Shown piece by piece: positions 49,256 to 59,940 of a stretch of DNA of 64,000 bases; positions within the stretch are counted from its first letter, which is position 1, and the number at the start of each line of letters is the position of its first letter. This DNA comes from Terrabacter sp. Ter38. GTDB taxonomy: Bacteria; Actinomycetota; Actinomycetes; Actinomycetales; Dermatophilaceae. Under the pieces are notes generated by a model, which saw nothing but the letters and a program-made list of their open reading frames with translations, did not search any database and was not told where the DNA came from. The stretch lies in assembly GCF_024519435.1 (NCBI RefSeq), contig NZ_JALJRZ010000008.1:161530-225529 (forward strand), in the 5' to 3' direction. The position numbers and the translations under genes were made by a program.

Positions 49256-49990
49256 ATGTCGAGGCGGGGGGCTGAGGTCACCATCGTGGGTGGCGCCGTC
49301 GTCATGGCCGCTCTGGTCGTGGCCGCGCTGGGCCAACCCGTGCCGTTGCTCTCCCGCCCGCTCGACACGGAGACGTTCACGCCGCTGCCGACCTTCACGT
49401 CCCTGCCTCCCTCCGCGACGCCGTCCCGGCCGACGTCGACGTCGACGGCGATGCCCTTCGACCCTTCTCCGGTGCTCGTCACCCTCGTCCAGATCGTGCT
49501 CGTGCTGGCGGCCCTCGTGGTGCTCGTCGTCCTCGCGCAGCTGGTCCGATCGCTGCTGCGCCGACGCCCGCACCTCGAGCTGCACGAAGAGCCGGACTTC
49601 GCGATCCCGCTCGTGCCGACCGAGCTCCTCGAGGAGGCACGGGACCGGCTGCGGGGCCTGGAGAGCGGCGAGCCACGCAACGCCATCGTCGCAGCCTGGC
49701 TCGGCCTCGAGACCTCCGCCGCCGCGACCGGCCTGCCCCGCCTGCCCGCCGAGACGTCGACGGAGTACACCGAGCGCGTCATCGGCGTCTGGCCCGTCGA
49801 CTCTGCTCGGCTCGGCGACCTCGCCGCTCTCTACCGCGAGGCACGCTTCTCGGTCCACGACCTCGGCGAGAGGCACCGTGACCGCGCGATCGCCGATCTT
49901 CGCGTCCTCATCGCCGACCTCGAGCAGGTGGCCTCGCGGCAGGCTGCCGACCGAGGGGCGTCGGCGGCCGCGCAGGAGGACGGGCCGTGA
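49256..49990 (+). CDS. DUF4129 domain membrane protein
   Basis: A 244-residue protein with an N-terminal helix (VTIVGGAVVMAALVVAALG), a Pro/Thr/Ser outer linker and a second helix (LVTLVQIVLVLAALVVLVVLAQL), then a cytoplasmic DUF4129 domain: NAIVAAWLGLETSAAATGLPRLPAETSTEYTERV and LAALYREARFSVHDLGERHRDRAIADL. DUF4129 proteins go with MoxR-DUF58-transglutaminase clusters of unknown role in envelope stress or protein maturation. It overlaps the next gene by four bases and heads the five-gene operon to 53611. Confidence 0.85.
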   Translation: MSRRGAEVTIVGGAVVMAALVVAALGQPVPLLSRPLDTETFTPLPTFTSLPPSATPSRPTSTSTAMPFDPSPVLVTLVQIVLVLAALVVLVVLAQLVRSLLRRRPHLELHEEPDFAIPLVPTELLEEARDRLRGLESGEPRNAIVAAWLGLETSAAATGLPRLPAETSTEYTERVIGVWPVDSARLGDLAALYREARFSVHDLGERHRDRAIADLRVLIADLEQVASRQAADRGASAAAQEDGP

Positions 49991-50649
49991 GCAGCCAGCC
50001 GGACGGCACACCTCCTCGGACCCGGCGCGAGGCCCGTGAGATGCGTGAGACGCGTGAGACGCGTGAGCGAGCAGCGGCCTCGGCCGTGCGGCCCCTCCCC
50101 CGCGGCGCGGTCCGCCGGGCGCCGTCGCGGACCCGGGAGCTCGCCCGGGCGTTGCGCCCGTGGCGTCGTCGACTCGTCGGACTGCTCCTGACATGGGTGG
50201 TCCTCGCGGCACTCACGGCGGCGCTCGGCCTCGCACCGGACGTGCCGGTGCTCCTCGCGATCCTGCTCGCCGCAGCACTGCTGGTCTGGCACGTCGTCGA
50301 CCACACCGCGCCACAGCACCTGACGGTCTGGCCCCTCGTCGACGGCGACCTCGGGGGCCACTCGCGCGGCAACGACTTCCGCGTCACCAACCTCGCCGGG
50401 CGGCTCGAGGCGGCCAACACCCGCCGTGAGGGACGCGAGACCATCGTGCGCGACCTGCACCTGCAGCTGCAGGTGCTCATCCGCGAACGCCTCTACGCCC
50501 GGCACGGCATCGTCGCCGAGGATGAGCCGAAGTGGGCCCAGGGCGTGACGCCGCCCGAGCTGTGGGACCTGCTCGTCGGTCTGCCCCCGCCCGACCTGTA
50601 CCGCCCCCAGCGCCTGGACCCCATCCTCCGACGAATCGAGCAGTGGTAG
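49987..50649 (+). CDS. two-helix membrane protein of the MoxR operon
   Basis: A 220-residue protein. Its N-terminus is Arg-rich with an RE-TRE repeat (REMRETRETRER), then two membrane helices (LVGLLLTWVVLAALTAALGL; VPVLLAILLAAALLVWHVV). The cytoplasmic C-terminal 120 residues (RGNDFRVTNLAGRLEAANTRREGRETIVRDLHLQLQVLI...) are conserved among proteins placed between DUF4129 and MoxR genes in actinobacteria; no function is known. GTG 49987 overlaps the previous stop and the next gene starts three bases after its stop. Confidence 0.75.
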   Translation: MSSQPDGTPPRTRREAREMRETRETRERAAASAVRPLPRGAVRRAPSRTRELARALRPWRRRLVGLLLTWVVLAALTAALGLAPDVPVLLAILLAAALLVWHVVDHTAPQHLTVWPLVDGDLGGHSRGNDFRVTNLAGRLEAANTRREGRETIVRDLHLQLQVLIRERLYARHGIVAEDEPKWAQGVTPPELWDLLVGLPPPDLYRPQRLDPILRRIEQW

Positions 50650-50652
50650 CGC

Positions 50653-51669
<1,017 letters not shown>

Positions 51670-51674
51670 CAGCC

Positions 51675-52988
51675 GTGCAGCCCTGGCGCCCCCACCGGAC
51701 CGCCACCCGCCGACTCGGCGGGTGGGAGCCGACCGCGGCCCACCAGCGGGCGATCCTCCTCGCCGCCGGCGGCGCGATCGTCGCCGTCGTCGGTCGACGG
51801 GCCGACCTGCTCGTCATCGTGGCGCCGCTCGTCGTCGCCGCGCTGTGGGGCCACCTCGTGCGGCCACGCACCGAGGTCACCGCGACGGCGCGACTCGGCG
51901 AATCGACGCTGCGCGAGGGGTCGGCGACCGGGGTCTACGTGACCACCGAGCCGGCGCTGCACGACGTCCACGGCGTCGTCACCCTGGCCCAGGCCCCGTG
52001 GGTCGAGCGCAAGCCGTCGAGCGGGATCGCCGAGCTCGAGGACGGGGCCGCGACGCTCGGGCTGCGGTCCACGCGCTGGGGACGTCGTCGCGTCGGCACC
52101 GTCAGCGTCGCGCTCGTCAGCACGTGGGGGGCCTTCCGCGCCGGCCCCGTCGACCTGCCCGACCTCGACTCCGCCACCCTCCCCGTGCCGGCCTCCTTCG
52201 ACGCGAGCGCCCCCACACCGCACCCGCGCGGCATCGTCGGGCTGAACCGGTCGAACCGACCGGGCTCCGGCTCGGAGTTCAACACGATCCGCGGCTTCCA
52301 CCCGGGCGACCGGCTGCGACGGATCCACTGGCCCGTCTCGACGCGGACGGGGGCCCTGCACGTCACGTCGACGTTCACCGACGAGGACGCCCACGTCTTC
52401 CTGCTCGTCGACTGCTTCAGCGACGTCGGCCCTCGCGAAGGCATCGACGGCCGGCCGACCAGCCTCGACGTCACGGTGCGGGCGGCCGGCGCGATCAGCG
52501 AGCACTTCCTTAGGAGCAACGACCGGCTCACCCTGCGCACGGTCGGCGCGGCCGAGGTCCCGACCCTCGGCGTCGGCTCGGGCACGAACCACCTCCGGCG
52601 CGTGCTCGACACCCTCGCCGCGATCTCCCCGGCCACGGAGCGACGCGACACCGGCGAGCACGCGATCCGCGGCGTCGACCCCAACGCCCTGTGCCTCGTC
52701 CTCTCACCCCTCATCGAGCCGACGATGGTGACGCTGGCCCACACGCTCGCGGCGCGCGGCATGACCGTGGTCGTCGTCGACACGTTCCCCGAGCACCTCG
52801 TCGCCGACCCGTCGAACGTCTACCAGGCGCTCGCCTGGCGGATCCGGCTGCTGTCGCGCGACGCCGAGGTGCACAACCTCCGACTGCGGGGTGTCCCGGT
52901 CGTGCCCTGGCGCGGCGCGGGGTCTCTCGACCAGGTCCTGCGCGACATCGCGCGCCGGGCCTCCGCGCCGCGGATGGCGAGGCGGTGA
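51675..52988 (+). CDS. DUF58 domain protein
   Basis: A 437-residue protein. Two membrane helices at the N-terminus (QRAILLAAGGAIVAVVG; LLVIVAPLVVAALWG) are followed by a beta-rich part and the DUF58 core: GSGSEFNTIRGFHPGDRLRRIHWPVSTRTGALHVTSTFTDEDAHVFLLVDCF, a von Willebrand A-like fold with the D-x-F-like metal site degenerate. It is the standard MoxR partner. GTG 51675 (MQPWRPHRT) is chosen; longer in-frame sequence lies inside moxR. The 3' end overlaps the next gene by GTGA. Confidence 0.9.
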   Translation: MQPWRPHRTATRRLGGWEPTAAHQRAILLAAGGAIVAVVGRRADLLVIVAPLVVAALWGHLVRPRTEVTATARLGESTLREGSATGVYVTTEPALHDVHGVVTLAQAPWVERKPSSGIAELEDGAATLGLRSTRWGRRRVGTVSVALVSTWGAFRAGPVDLPDLDSATLPVPASFDASAPTPHPRGIVGLNRSNRPGSGSEFNTIRGFHPGDRLRRIHWPVSTRTGALHVTSTFTDEDAHVFLLVDCFSDVGPREGIDGRPTSLDVTVRAAGAISEHFLRSNDRLTLRTVGAAEVPTLGVGSGTNHLRRVLDTLAAISPATERRDTGEHAIRGVDPNALCLVLSPLIEPTMVTLAHTLAARGMTVVVVDTFPEHLVADPSNVYQALAWRIRLLSRDAEVHNLRLRGVPVVPWRGAGSLDQVLRDIARRASAPRMARR

Positions 52989-53611
52989 CCGTGAGCGCAC
53001 GTGCTGAGGACCCGCTGGCCGGGGACCCGCCGAGGTCGACCCGTACGTCGTGGGTGGCCCGCCGCGTCCGGTTGCGCCGGACCGTACGGTTCGGTGCCGG
53101 TCCCGAGTGGTCACTGAGCCAGCTCGGCGCGACCGGCGCGGCGATGGGAGGTGTGGCCGTCTACCTCGGGAGCCTCTCGCTCGCGGTCGGCGGGTTCGAC
53201 CACCTCTGGTGGGCGCTCGTGCTGCTGCCGCTGGTCACGATGGCCTGGGCCGGCTCCGCGGCGCCTGTCGTCTACTGGACCCTGCTGCTCTACGGGTGGT
53301 TCACGCTGACCCCCGCGGGGAGCTTCTCCTGGTGGTCACTGCCGGCCGCCGCCGGCTGCATCGTCGGCCACGCGGCGACCGCGCTCTCCGCGTCGTCCCC
53401 ACCGGCCGGGTCGTTCACGGCCGCCACCACACGCCGCTGGGTGCGCCACACGGCGGTCGCCTTCGCGGCTGCCGTGCCCCTCGCCATCCTCGCGGGGCTG
53501 CTCGTCGGACGTTCGCCGGGACTCGTCACGGCGGCATACGTCATCGGGCTCGGCGGCGTGGCCGCCGGCCTGTGGTTCGTGCGCACGAGCCCACCCGTCG
53601 AACGCACGTGA
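52985..53611 (+). CDS. multi-pass membrane protein closing the MoxR-DUF58 operon
   Basis: A 208-residue protein with about six membrane helices (LGATGAAMGGVAVYLGSLSLAV; HLWWALVLLPLVTMAWAGSA; VVYWTLLLYGWFTL; AVAFAAAVPLAILAGLLVG; and others). No domain is recognised. GTG 52985 overlaps the DUF58 stop; GTG 52991 is an alternative. Position suggests it is part of the same envelope-linked complex. Transglutaminase genes, often present in such clusters, are absent. Confidence 0.7.
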   Translation: MTVSARAEDPLAGDPPRSTRTSWVARRVRLRRTVRFGAGPEWSLSQLGATGAAMGGVAVYLGSLSLAVGGFDHLWWALVLLPLVTMAWAGSAAPVVYWTLLLYGWFTLTPAGSFSWWSLPAAAGCIVGHAATALSASSPPAGSFTAATTRRWVRHTAVAFAAAVPLAILAGLLVGRSPGLVTAAYVIGLGGVAAGLWFVRTSPPVERT

Positions 53612-53652
53612 GCCGTCCGTCCGGGGCGTCAGGCCACGACTCGGCGCCGCGT

Positions 53653-53682
53653 TTGCCAAACGCCGTCGACGAGATCTAGTCT
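53653..53682 (+). promoter_or_regulatory. promoter of the TetR gene
   Basis: TTGCCA and TAGTCT are 18 bases apart. The predicted start falls inside the palindrome at 53684-53710, so a bound TetR protein would block its own transcription. Confidence 0.6.
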
Positions 53683-53683
53683 T

Positions 53684-53710
53684 GATGAAACGAAACAGTT
53701 TCGTTTCATC
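53684..53710. promoter_or_regulatory. 27-bp palindromic TetR operator
   Basis: Two perfect 13-base arms, GATGAAACGAAAC and GTTTCGTTTCATC, flank a single central A. This A/T-rich palindrome stands out in the GC-rich surroundings, lies 15 bases before the GTG of a TetR gene and overlaps the predicted start of transcription. It contains the GAAAC..GTTTC core seen for several TetR-type operators. Autoregulation plus control of the downstream exporter is the expected effect. Confidence 0.9.
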
Positions 53711-53724
53711 GGAGCGGGACCGGG

Positions 53725-54369
53725 GTGAGCATGAGCACGACCAGCGCGAGCGCGACGGACGCTGCCCACGCGAGCCGTCCGCGGGTCGCCGGTGACCGCG
53801 AGGTCGAGATCCTCGAGGCCGCGATCGACGTCCTGCGCGAGAGCGGCTACGACCGCCTCACGTTCGACGCCGTCGCCACGGCCGCCCGAGCGTCCAAGGC
53901 GACGCTCTACCGACGCTGGCCGCACAAGCGCGACCTCGTCATCGACGCCGTCGGGCTCTTCATCGACTGCCCCGCCGAGCAGGACCCCGACACCGGGAGC
54001 CTGCGCGGTGACCTGCTCGCCCAGGCCTGCGCCGACGGAGGCCTCGACGACGAGGTCGTCATCGGCACGTGGGGGGCGCTGCTCCCCGTCATTCACCGCG
54101 AGCCAGAGCTGGCACGCGGCATCCACGAGCGGTTCCTGGCCCCGAAGATCGAGGCCACCCGCACGATCTTCGAGCACGCCCGAAAGCGGGGTGAGGTCGG
54201 CGCCGACGCGGACCTCGACACCCTGCTGATGATCCTCCCGTCCCTGTCGATCCACGAGGCACTGCTCTCCGGACGTCGACCCGGGCCGGACCGCATCGCC
54301 GAGTTCGTGGACAGCGTCGTCCTCCCGGCCTGCGCCGCCACCCTCGCACCTGCGCCCAGCACTCGCTGA
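53725..54369 (+). CDS. TetR/AcrR family transcriptional regulator
   Basis: A 214-residue repressor. Residues about 25-72 form the TetR DNA-binding domain (REVEILEAAIDVLRESGYDRLTFDAVATAARASKATLYRRWPHKRDLVIDAV), the ASKATLYRRWPHK recognition helix being typical. The C-terminal helical part, with TetR_C-like PELARGIHERFLAPKIEATRTIFEHA, binds an unknown inducer. GTG 53725 or ATG 53731 may be the start, both after GGGG-type purine stretch. The gene is 57 bases before an MFS exporter whose drug-type substrate may be the inducer. Confidence 0.92.
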   Translation: MSMSTTSASATDAAHASRPRVAGDREVEILEAAIDVLRESGYDRLTFDAVATAARASKATLYRRWPHKRDLVIDAVGLFIDCPAEQDPDTGSLRGDLLAQACADGGLDDEVVIGTWGALLPVIHREPELARGIHERFLAPKIEATRTIFEHARKRGEVGADADLDTLLMILPSLSIHEALLSGRRPGPDRIAEFVDSVVLPACAATLAPAPSTR

Positions 54370-54426
54370 GCAGGACCGCGACGGGGGGCGACCCCGCCAT
54401 TCCTGCATGTCTTCGAGAGGACACCC

Positions 54427-55974
54427 ATGTCTGCCACCACGGTCGAACAGGTGGACGAGCCCCAGGGCGAGTTCACCTCCCACGACGCACCGCCGAAGCG
54501 CCTCGGCCTGGCGCTCCTGGTCATCTGCGCCGCCCAGCTCATGATCGTGCTCGACGGCACCATCGTGAACATCGCCCTCCCCCACATCGAGACCGACCTC
54601 GGCTTCAGCCAGGCGAACCTCCAGTGGGTCATCACCATCTACACCCTCGCCTTCGGTGGCGTGCTGCTGCTCGGCGGTCGCCTCGGCGACCTCTACGGTC
54701 GGCGTCGGCTCTTCTTCTGGGGCATCGTGCTCTTCACGCTGGCCTCGCTCGTCGCCGGCGTGGCCCAGAACGAGGCGATGATGCTCGCCGCCCGGGCCGT
54801 CCAGGGTCTCGGTGGCGCCCTCGCCGCCCCCAACGCGCTCGCGCTCATCACGACGACCTTCCCGGCCGGCAGGGAGCGCAACCGCGCCATGGGCGTCTTC
54901 GCCGCCATGTCCGGCGCCGGCGCCGCCATCGGCCTCATCCTCGGCGGTGTGCTGACCGAGATCGACTGGCGCTGGAACTTCTTCATCAACCTGCCGATCG
55001 GCATCGTCGTCGCGATCCTCGCCCTGCGGATCCTCACCGAGTCCGAGGACGGCGGCGGCACGCTCGACATCCCCGGCGCCATCACCTCCATCGCGGGTCT
55101 CTCCTCGCTCGTCTACGGCCTGACCCACGCCGCGAGCACCTCGTGGGGTGACGCCACGACGATCACCTACCTCGCCATCGGTGTCGTCCTGCTCGTCGCG
55201 TTCGTCGTCATCGAGACGCGGGTCAAGCACCCGCTCCTGCCGATGCGCATCCCCGGCGACCGGACGCGCGGCACGTCCTACTTCGTCATGCTCATCGTCG
55301 GCGCCGGCATGTTCGCGATGTTCTACTTCCTGGGCATCTACATCCAGACGATCCTCGGCTACTCGCCGCTCAAGACGGGCCTCGCCTTCCTGCCCTTCTC
55401 GGTCGGCATCGTCGTGGCCGCGCAGCTCGCGTCGTTCCTCGTCGCCAAGGTCGACCCACGCTGGATCTCCGGTGCGGGCGCCGGCTTCGCGGCGCTCGGC
55501 ATGTGGGGCTTCACCCACCTGACGCCGCAGAGCACGTATGCCGCCGACCTGCTGCCGTGGATCGTCGTCCTCGCCTTCGGCCTGGGTCTCATCTTCGTGC
55601 CGCTCACCCTGACGGCCGTCCACGGCGTCGCCCACGAGGACTCCTCGGTGGCCTCGGCCGTGCTCAACACGATGCAACAGGTCGGCGGCACGCTCGGCCT
55701 CGCGACGCTGAGCACGATCTTCGTCAACAACATGGGCGACAAGGTCGCCGAGCTGACCGCGAAGCTGCCGCAGGGCGGCCCGGCGCCGTCACAGGACCAG
55801 CTGGCCGCCGCCCAGAAGATGATCGCCGACGAAGCGTTCACCTACGGCGCCAGCCGCGCCTACCTCGTCGCCGCCATCATGATCGCCGTCGCCGGCGTCG
55901 TCACGCTCGTCGCGCTGCACGTGCGGCACGAGGAGCTCGCGACCGACGGGGCGGCCCCGGCCCACATGGGCTGA
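54427..55974 (+). CDS. MFS drug exporter, DHA2 (EmrB/QacA-like, 14-helix)
   Basis: A 515-residue transporter. Helix 1 has LVICAAQLMIVLDGTIVNIALPHIETDLGFS, the DHA2 motif with Asp, then LQWVITIYTLAFGGVLLLGGRLGDLYGRRRLF (motif A) and motif C in SGAGAAIGLILGGVLTEIDWRWNFFINLPIG. About 14 helices in all. Function: proton-driven export of hydrophobic cations or antibiotics. GAGAGGA stands about seven bases before ATG 54427. It is co-oriented with the TetR gene and probably shares its operator control. The strong hairpin at 55989-56025 ends the operon. Confidence 0.93.
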   Translation: MSATTVEQVDEPQGEFTSHDAPPKRLGLALLVICAAQLMIVLDGTIVNIALPHIETDLGFSQANLQWVITIYTLAFGGVLLLGGRLGDLYGRRRLFFWGIVLFTLASLVAGVAQNEAMMLAARAVQGLGGALAAPNALALITTTFPAGRERNRAMGVFAAMSGAGAAIGLILGGVLTEIDWRWNFFINLPIGIVVAILALRILTESEDGGGTLDIPGAITSIAGLSSLVYGLTHAASTSWGDATTITYLAIGVVLLVAFVVIETRVKHPLLPMRIPGDRTRGTSYFVMLIVGAGMFAMFYFLGIYIQTILGYSPLKTGLAFLPFSVGIVVAAQLASFLVAKVDPRWISGAGAGFAALGMWGFTHLTPQSTYAADLLPWIVVLAFGLGLIFVPLTLTAVHGVAHEDSSVASAVLNTMQQVGGTLGLATLSTIFVNNMGDKVAELTAKLPQGGPAPSQDQLAAAQKMIADEAFTYGASRAYLVAAIMIAVAGVVTLVALHVRHEELATDGAAPAHMG

Positions 55975-55988
55975 CCCTGCTCGACCGC

Positions 55989-56025
55989 CGAGAGGCCACC
56001 GTTCATCGTGAGCGGTGGTCTCTCG
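55989..56025. terminator. terminator after the MFS gene
   Basis: CGAGAGGCCACCG and CGGTGGTCTCTCG form a 13-base stem with one G-T pair around an 11-base loop that can pair further. It sits between convergent stops at 55974 and 56031 and may serve both. Confidence 0.75.
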
Positions 56026-56030
56026 CCCTG

Positions 56031-56666
56031 TCAGGTGGGATCGGCCCAGACCGCCGCCCAGGGCACGTCCCAGCCGGCGATGGCGAGACGGCGCTCGACG
56101 AACGCGTGCTCCGGCAGGTCGAGGACGCGACCCACCGACGGCTCGTAGACGTCGAGCTCCTGCTCACCCGTCGGCGGCAGGACGAGCACGACGTGCCGCG
56201 GCGCCCAGGCGCTGCCGACGTAGAGGAGTGCGGGACGGCCGGGACGCACCCGCGCGCGGAGGGCGGCATACGTGTGCTGGAGCCCGGCGCGTCCGCGCTG
56301 GCGAAACCACGCGAGGTCGTAGTCGGCGTCGGGATCGGCGGCGCCGTACTCGAGCTCGTTGAGCGCGCCCCACGGGGGCGTGCCGAGCGCCCGCGGCCAC
56401 GGCAGCTGCAGCCGGCGCCCCGCGCCGACCATGGCATTGGTGCGGGACGCGACGACCTGCTCGTAGGCGGCGAAGCGCTGGGCCTCGGTGCCGCTGTCCG
56501 GCACGTCCCCGTCACCCGCATCCTTGCGTATGCCGTCCCGGACCCACTGCGCGAACGCCGGGTTGGCGAGCATGCGGGCGACGGTCAACGAGGCCGACCC
56601 GCACGTCGTGCTCGTCTGCTGCACGGGCGCGTGGTCCCCGGCCACGAGCCGGAAGGGAGCGACCAC
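56031..56666 (-). CDS. putative papain-like-fold (C39-like) protein of unknown role
   Basis: A 211-residue soluble protein from GTG 56666. The N-terminal [19 protein letters not shown] has the Gln-x5-Cys-Gly-Ser layout of papain-like and C39 peptidases, with Cys22 as nucleophile candidate and Gln16 or Gln17 as oxyanion residue. His158 in [14 protein letters not shown] and the acidic [13 protein letters not shown] (where such enzymes have Asp or Asn after DP/EP) could complete a triad. No signal peptide is seen. Family unnamed to me; actinobacterial homologues are likely. It sits alone between the MFS gene and clpX. Activity is inferred only from motif order. Confidence 0.5.
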   Translation of the reverse strand: MVAPFRLVAGDHAPVQQTSTTCGSASLTVARMLANPAFAQWVRDGIRKDAGDGDVPDSGTEAQRFAAYEQVVASRTNAMVGAGRRLQLPWPRALGTPPWGALNELEYGAADPDADYDLAWFRQRGRAGLQHTYAALRARVRPGRPALLYVGSAWAPRHVVLVLPPTGEQELDVYEPSVGRVLDLPEHAFVERRLAIAGWDVPWAAVWADPT

Positions 56667-56712
56667 GGATCAGCCTTCCTTCACGCGGACGCTGCCCGGG
56701 CGACCATGAGGA

Positions 56713-57990
<1,278 letters not shown>

Positions 57991-58106
57991 CGATTCGCTC
58001 CTGGTTCGTCGGCGCCGAACGCTGGGGTGCACCCGGCAGGCCCCAACCTAGGGGGCCGACTCCTATTAGACGACGAGGTGCCCCCCTCCCGCTCGCGCAA
58101 CGCCGC

Positions 58107-58127
58107 TTGTCCGCTGATGGCGGACAA
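58107..58127 (-). terminator. hairpin after the 58140 gene
   Basis: TTGTCCGC and GCGGACAA with a five-base loop lie 13 bases past the stop at 58140 on the minus strand and before clpX. No T-run, so a moderate call. Confidence 0.55.
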
Positions 58128-58139
58128 ACGACGAGGCTG

Positions 58140-58793
58140 TCACTTGAACGGCGTTCCATTCGAATCGCGCTGTGTCGCATCGTCGCCGGTGTCGGTCCGG
58201 ACACCCCGACGACGGGTGAGGAGCCCGAGTCCGACCGCCAGCGCGAGTCCCCCGAACGTCACGACGAGCAGCCCCACGAGACCGATGGCGACCATCGTCG
58301 TCAGCGACATCCCTTCCCCACTGCCCAGGTCGAGCTCGACCGACCTTGGCACCGAGGTGCCCTCCCCCGTCGGCGCGTGCGCGGGTCCGGCGGCGTCGGT
58401 CAGGGCGGTGGACCCCGGCGTGCCCTCGGGCACGACGTCCTGGCAGCCACTGGCCGTGAGCTCGCTGCCTGACACGACGAGGGCGAAGACGTAGCTGCCG
58501 CCGGGGCTCACGAGGTCGGGGCTCTCGGTCAGGGCGCGGACGTGCGTGATGTGCGACGCGGTGCCTCGGTGCACCGCGCTGACCGCGATGGTCCACGCGA
58601 CCGGCCGTGGGTTGTAGCGGCCACCCGGGTCGTTTACGGCCGTGACACGCCCCGTGAGCACGACATCCGAGTCGGCGACGACCTGCGCCGCTTCGCGGCC
58701 GGCGCACGACGCGAGCGCCGCGGTCGGCGCACCAAGCAGCCCGATGACGAGCAGACCCAGCACCGCGAGGACGCGGGCGACCTGTGACCTCAT
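58140..58793 (-). CDS. secreted, C-terminally anchored membrane protein of unknown role
   Basis: A 217-residue protein with an N-terminal signal sequence (VARVLAVLGLLVIGLLGAPTAALAS), an outer domain with Cys30 and Cys117 (CAGREAAQVV and SGCQDVV), probably a disulfide, and beta-strand pattern DSDVVLTGRVTAVNDPG, then a Pro/Gly linker and a membrane helix (LTTMVAIGLVGLLVVTFGGLALAVG) with a short basic tail. This is a type I surface protein; the small beta domain resembles OB-type or TIMP-like domains (CA-R...AD.VF.G.V) seen in actinobacterial proteins of unknown function. The ATG is seven bases behind TACGCT. Confidence 0.7.
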   Translation of the reverse strand: MRSQVARVLAVLGLLVIGLLGAPTAALASCAGREAAQVVADSDVVLTGRVTAVNDPGGRYNPRPVAWTIAVSAVHRGTASHITHVRALTESPDLVSPGGSYVFALVVSGSELTASGCQDVVPEGTPGSTALTDAAGPAHAPTGEGTSVPRSVELDLGSGEGMSLTTMVAIGLVGLLVVTFGGLALAVGLGLLTRRRGVRTDTGDDATQRDSNGTPFK

Positions 58794-58800
58794 GCGCTGC

Positions 58801-58806
58801 AGCGTA
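58801..58806 (-). promoter_or_regulatory. -10-like box for the 58793 gene
   Basis: TACGCT on the minus strand ends seven bases before the ATG at 58793. Confidence 0.5.
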
Positions 58807-58884
58807 CGACGCGCAGCAACCCACCACGTGGCGCAGCGACGTGAATGGATGCCGTGGTCACCCGGGGAGGCGCGCCTGCATCGG

Positions 58885-59139
58885 TCAGGCGGAGGTGAGG
58901 TCGCGGACGATCGCGACGTACTGCTCCTGCGCCGCCTCCGGGGCCGTGCCCGAGAGCCTGGCCCACGCGTCGTACTTCGCGCGCCCGACCGGGTTGGTGA
59001 AGCCGGGACGCGACCCGCTCACGTCGCCGGACGTCGCCTGCTTGAAGAGGCCGTAGAGCCGCAGCTTGACCTCGCTGCCGGGGTCGGTCGTCAGGCCCTT
59101 GACCGACTCGACCGCCTGCTCGAACTCCGCACTCGCCAT
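58885..59139 (-). CDS. acyl-CoA-binding protein
   Basis: An 84-residue four-helix ACBP: EFEQAVESVKGL, SEVKLRLYGLFKQATSGDVSGSRPG, and GRAKYDAWARLSG, with the Lys and Tyr residues (KLRLYGLFKQAT; AKYDAW) that hold the CoA phosphate and acyl chain. It buffers long-chain acyl-CoA in the cytoplasm. Bacterial ACBPs are found in scattered lineages including actinobacteria. ATG 59139 has GGAGG seven bases upstream. Its place between clpX and clpP2 is a local insertion in the usual Clp locus. Confidence 0.92.
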   Translation of the reverse strand: MASAEFEQAVESVKGLTTDPGSEVKLRLYGLFKQATSGDVSGSRPGFTNPVGRAKYDAWARLSGTAPEAAQEQYVAIVRDLTSA

Positions 59140-59252
59140 GACCGGACCTCCATGCTCGACAGCAGCTTCACCGCCCATCCAAGCAGGTACGCCGAGGGCC
59201 GGGTCCCAGCGGAACCCGGCCCAGCGGCATACGTGCTCGCGACGAGCGGAGA

Positions 59253-59906
59253 TCAGTCCTCGAGCGAGGCCTTGCGCGAGGCGAGGACCTCGTCGATGAG
59301 GCCGTAGGTCTTGGCGTCCTCGGACGACAGGATCTTGTCGCGCTCGATGTCGCTGCGGACCTGCTCGGACGTGCGACCCGTGTGGTGCGCGAGGGTGTCC
59401 TCGAGCCACGTCCGCATGCGCAGCACCTCGTTGGCCTGGATCTCGATGTCCGAGGCCTGGCCGTAGTCGCCGCCCGAGAGCGCCGGCTGGTGGATGAGGA
59501 TGCGGGCGTTCGGCAGGGCGAAACGCTTGCCCGGCGCACCGGCGCCGAGGAGCACGGCGGCCGCCGAGGCCGCCTGGCCGATGACGAACGTCTGGATGTC
59601 GGGACGGACGAACTGCATCGTGTCGTAGATGGCCGTCATCGCCGTGAAGGAGCCACCCGGGCTGTTGATGTACATGAGGATGTCGCGGTCGGGATCGAGC
59701 GACTCCAGCACGAGCAGCTGGGCGATGATGTCGTCGGCCGACGCGTCGTCGACCTGCACGCCGAGGAAGATGATGCGGTCCTCGAAGAGCTTGTTGTAGG
59801 GGTCGGACCGCTTCATGCCGTAGGAGGTGCGCTCCTCGAACTGCGGCAGGATGTAGCGGCTCGACGGAGCGGCGACCGCGAGGCGGTTGGTGGGTTCGAT
59901 GTTCAT
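59253..59906 (-). CDS. clpP2: ATP-dependent Clp protease proteolytic subunit, ClpP2 type
   Basis: A 217-residue serine peptidase subunit. Catalytic Ser114 is in [13 protein letters not shown] and His139 in [10 protein letters not shown]; the N-terminus ([26 protein letters not shown]) is the ClpP2 form. In actinobacteria ClpP1 and ClpP2 form mixed tetradecamers with ClpX or ClpC1. ATG 59906 has GGAGA upstream. It lies 34 bases after clpP1, so both are on one transcript. The 113-base gap to ACBP holds a GTATGCCG octamer (minus, 59225). Confidence 0.96.
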   Translation of the reverse strand: MNIEPTNRLAVAAPSSRYILPQFEERTSYGMKRSDPYNKLFEDRIIFLGVQVDDASADDIIAQLLVLESLDPDRDILMYINSPGGSFTAMTAIYDTMQFVRPDIQTFVIGQAASAAAVLLGAGAPGKRFALPNARILIHQPALSGGDYGQASDIEIQANEVLRMRTWLEDTLAHHTGRTSEQVRSDIERDKILSSEDAKTYGLIDEVLASRKASLED

Positions 59907-59940
59907 GCGTGTGGTCTCCAAGTCCTGTGTCAGGCCGCGG

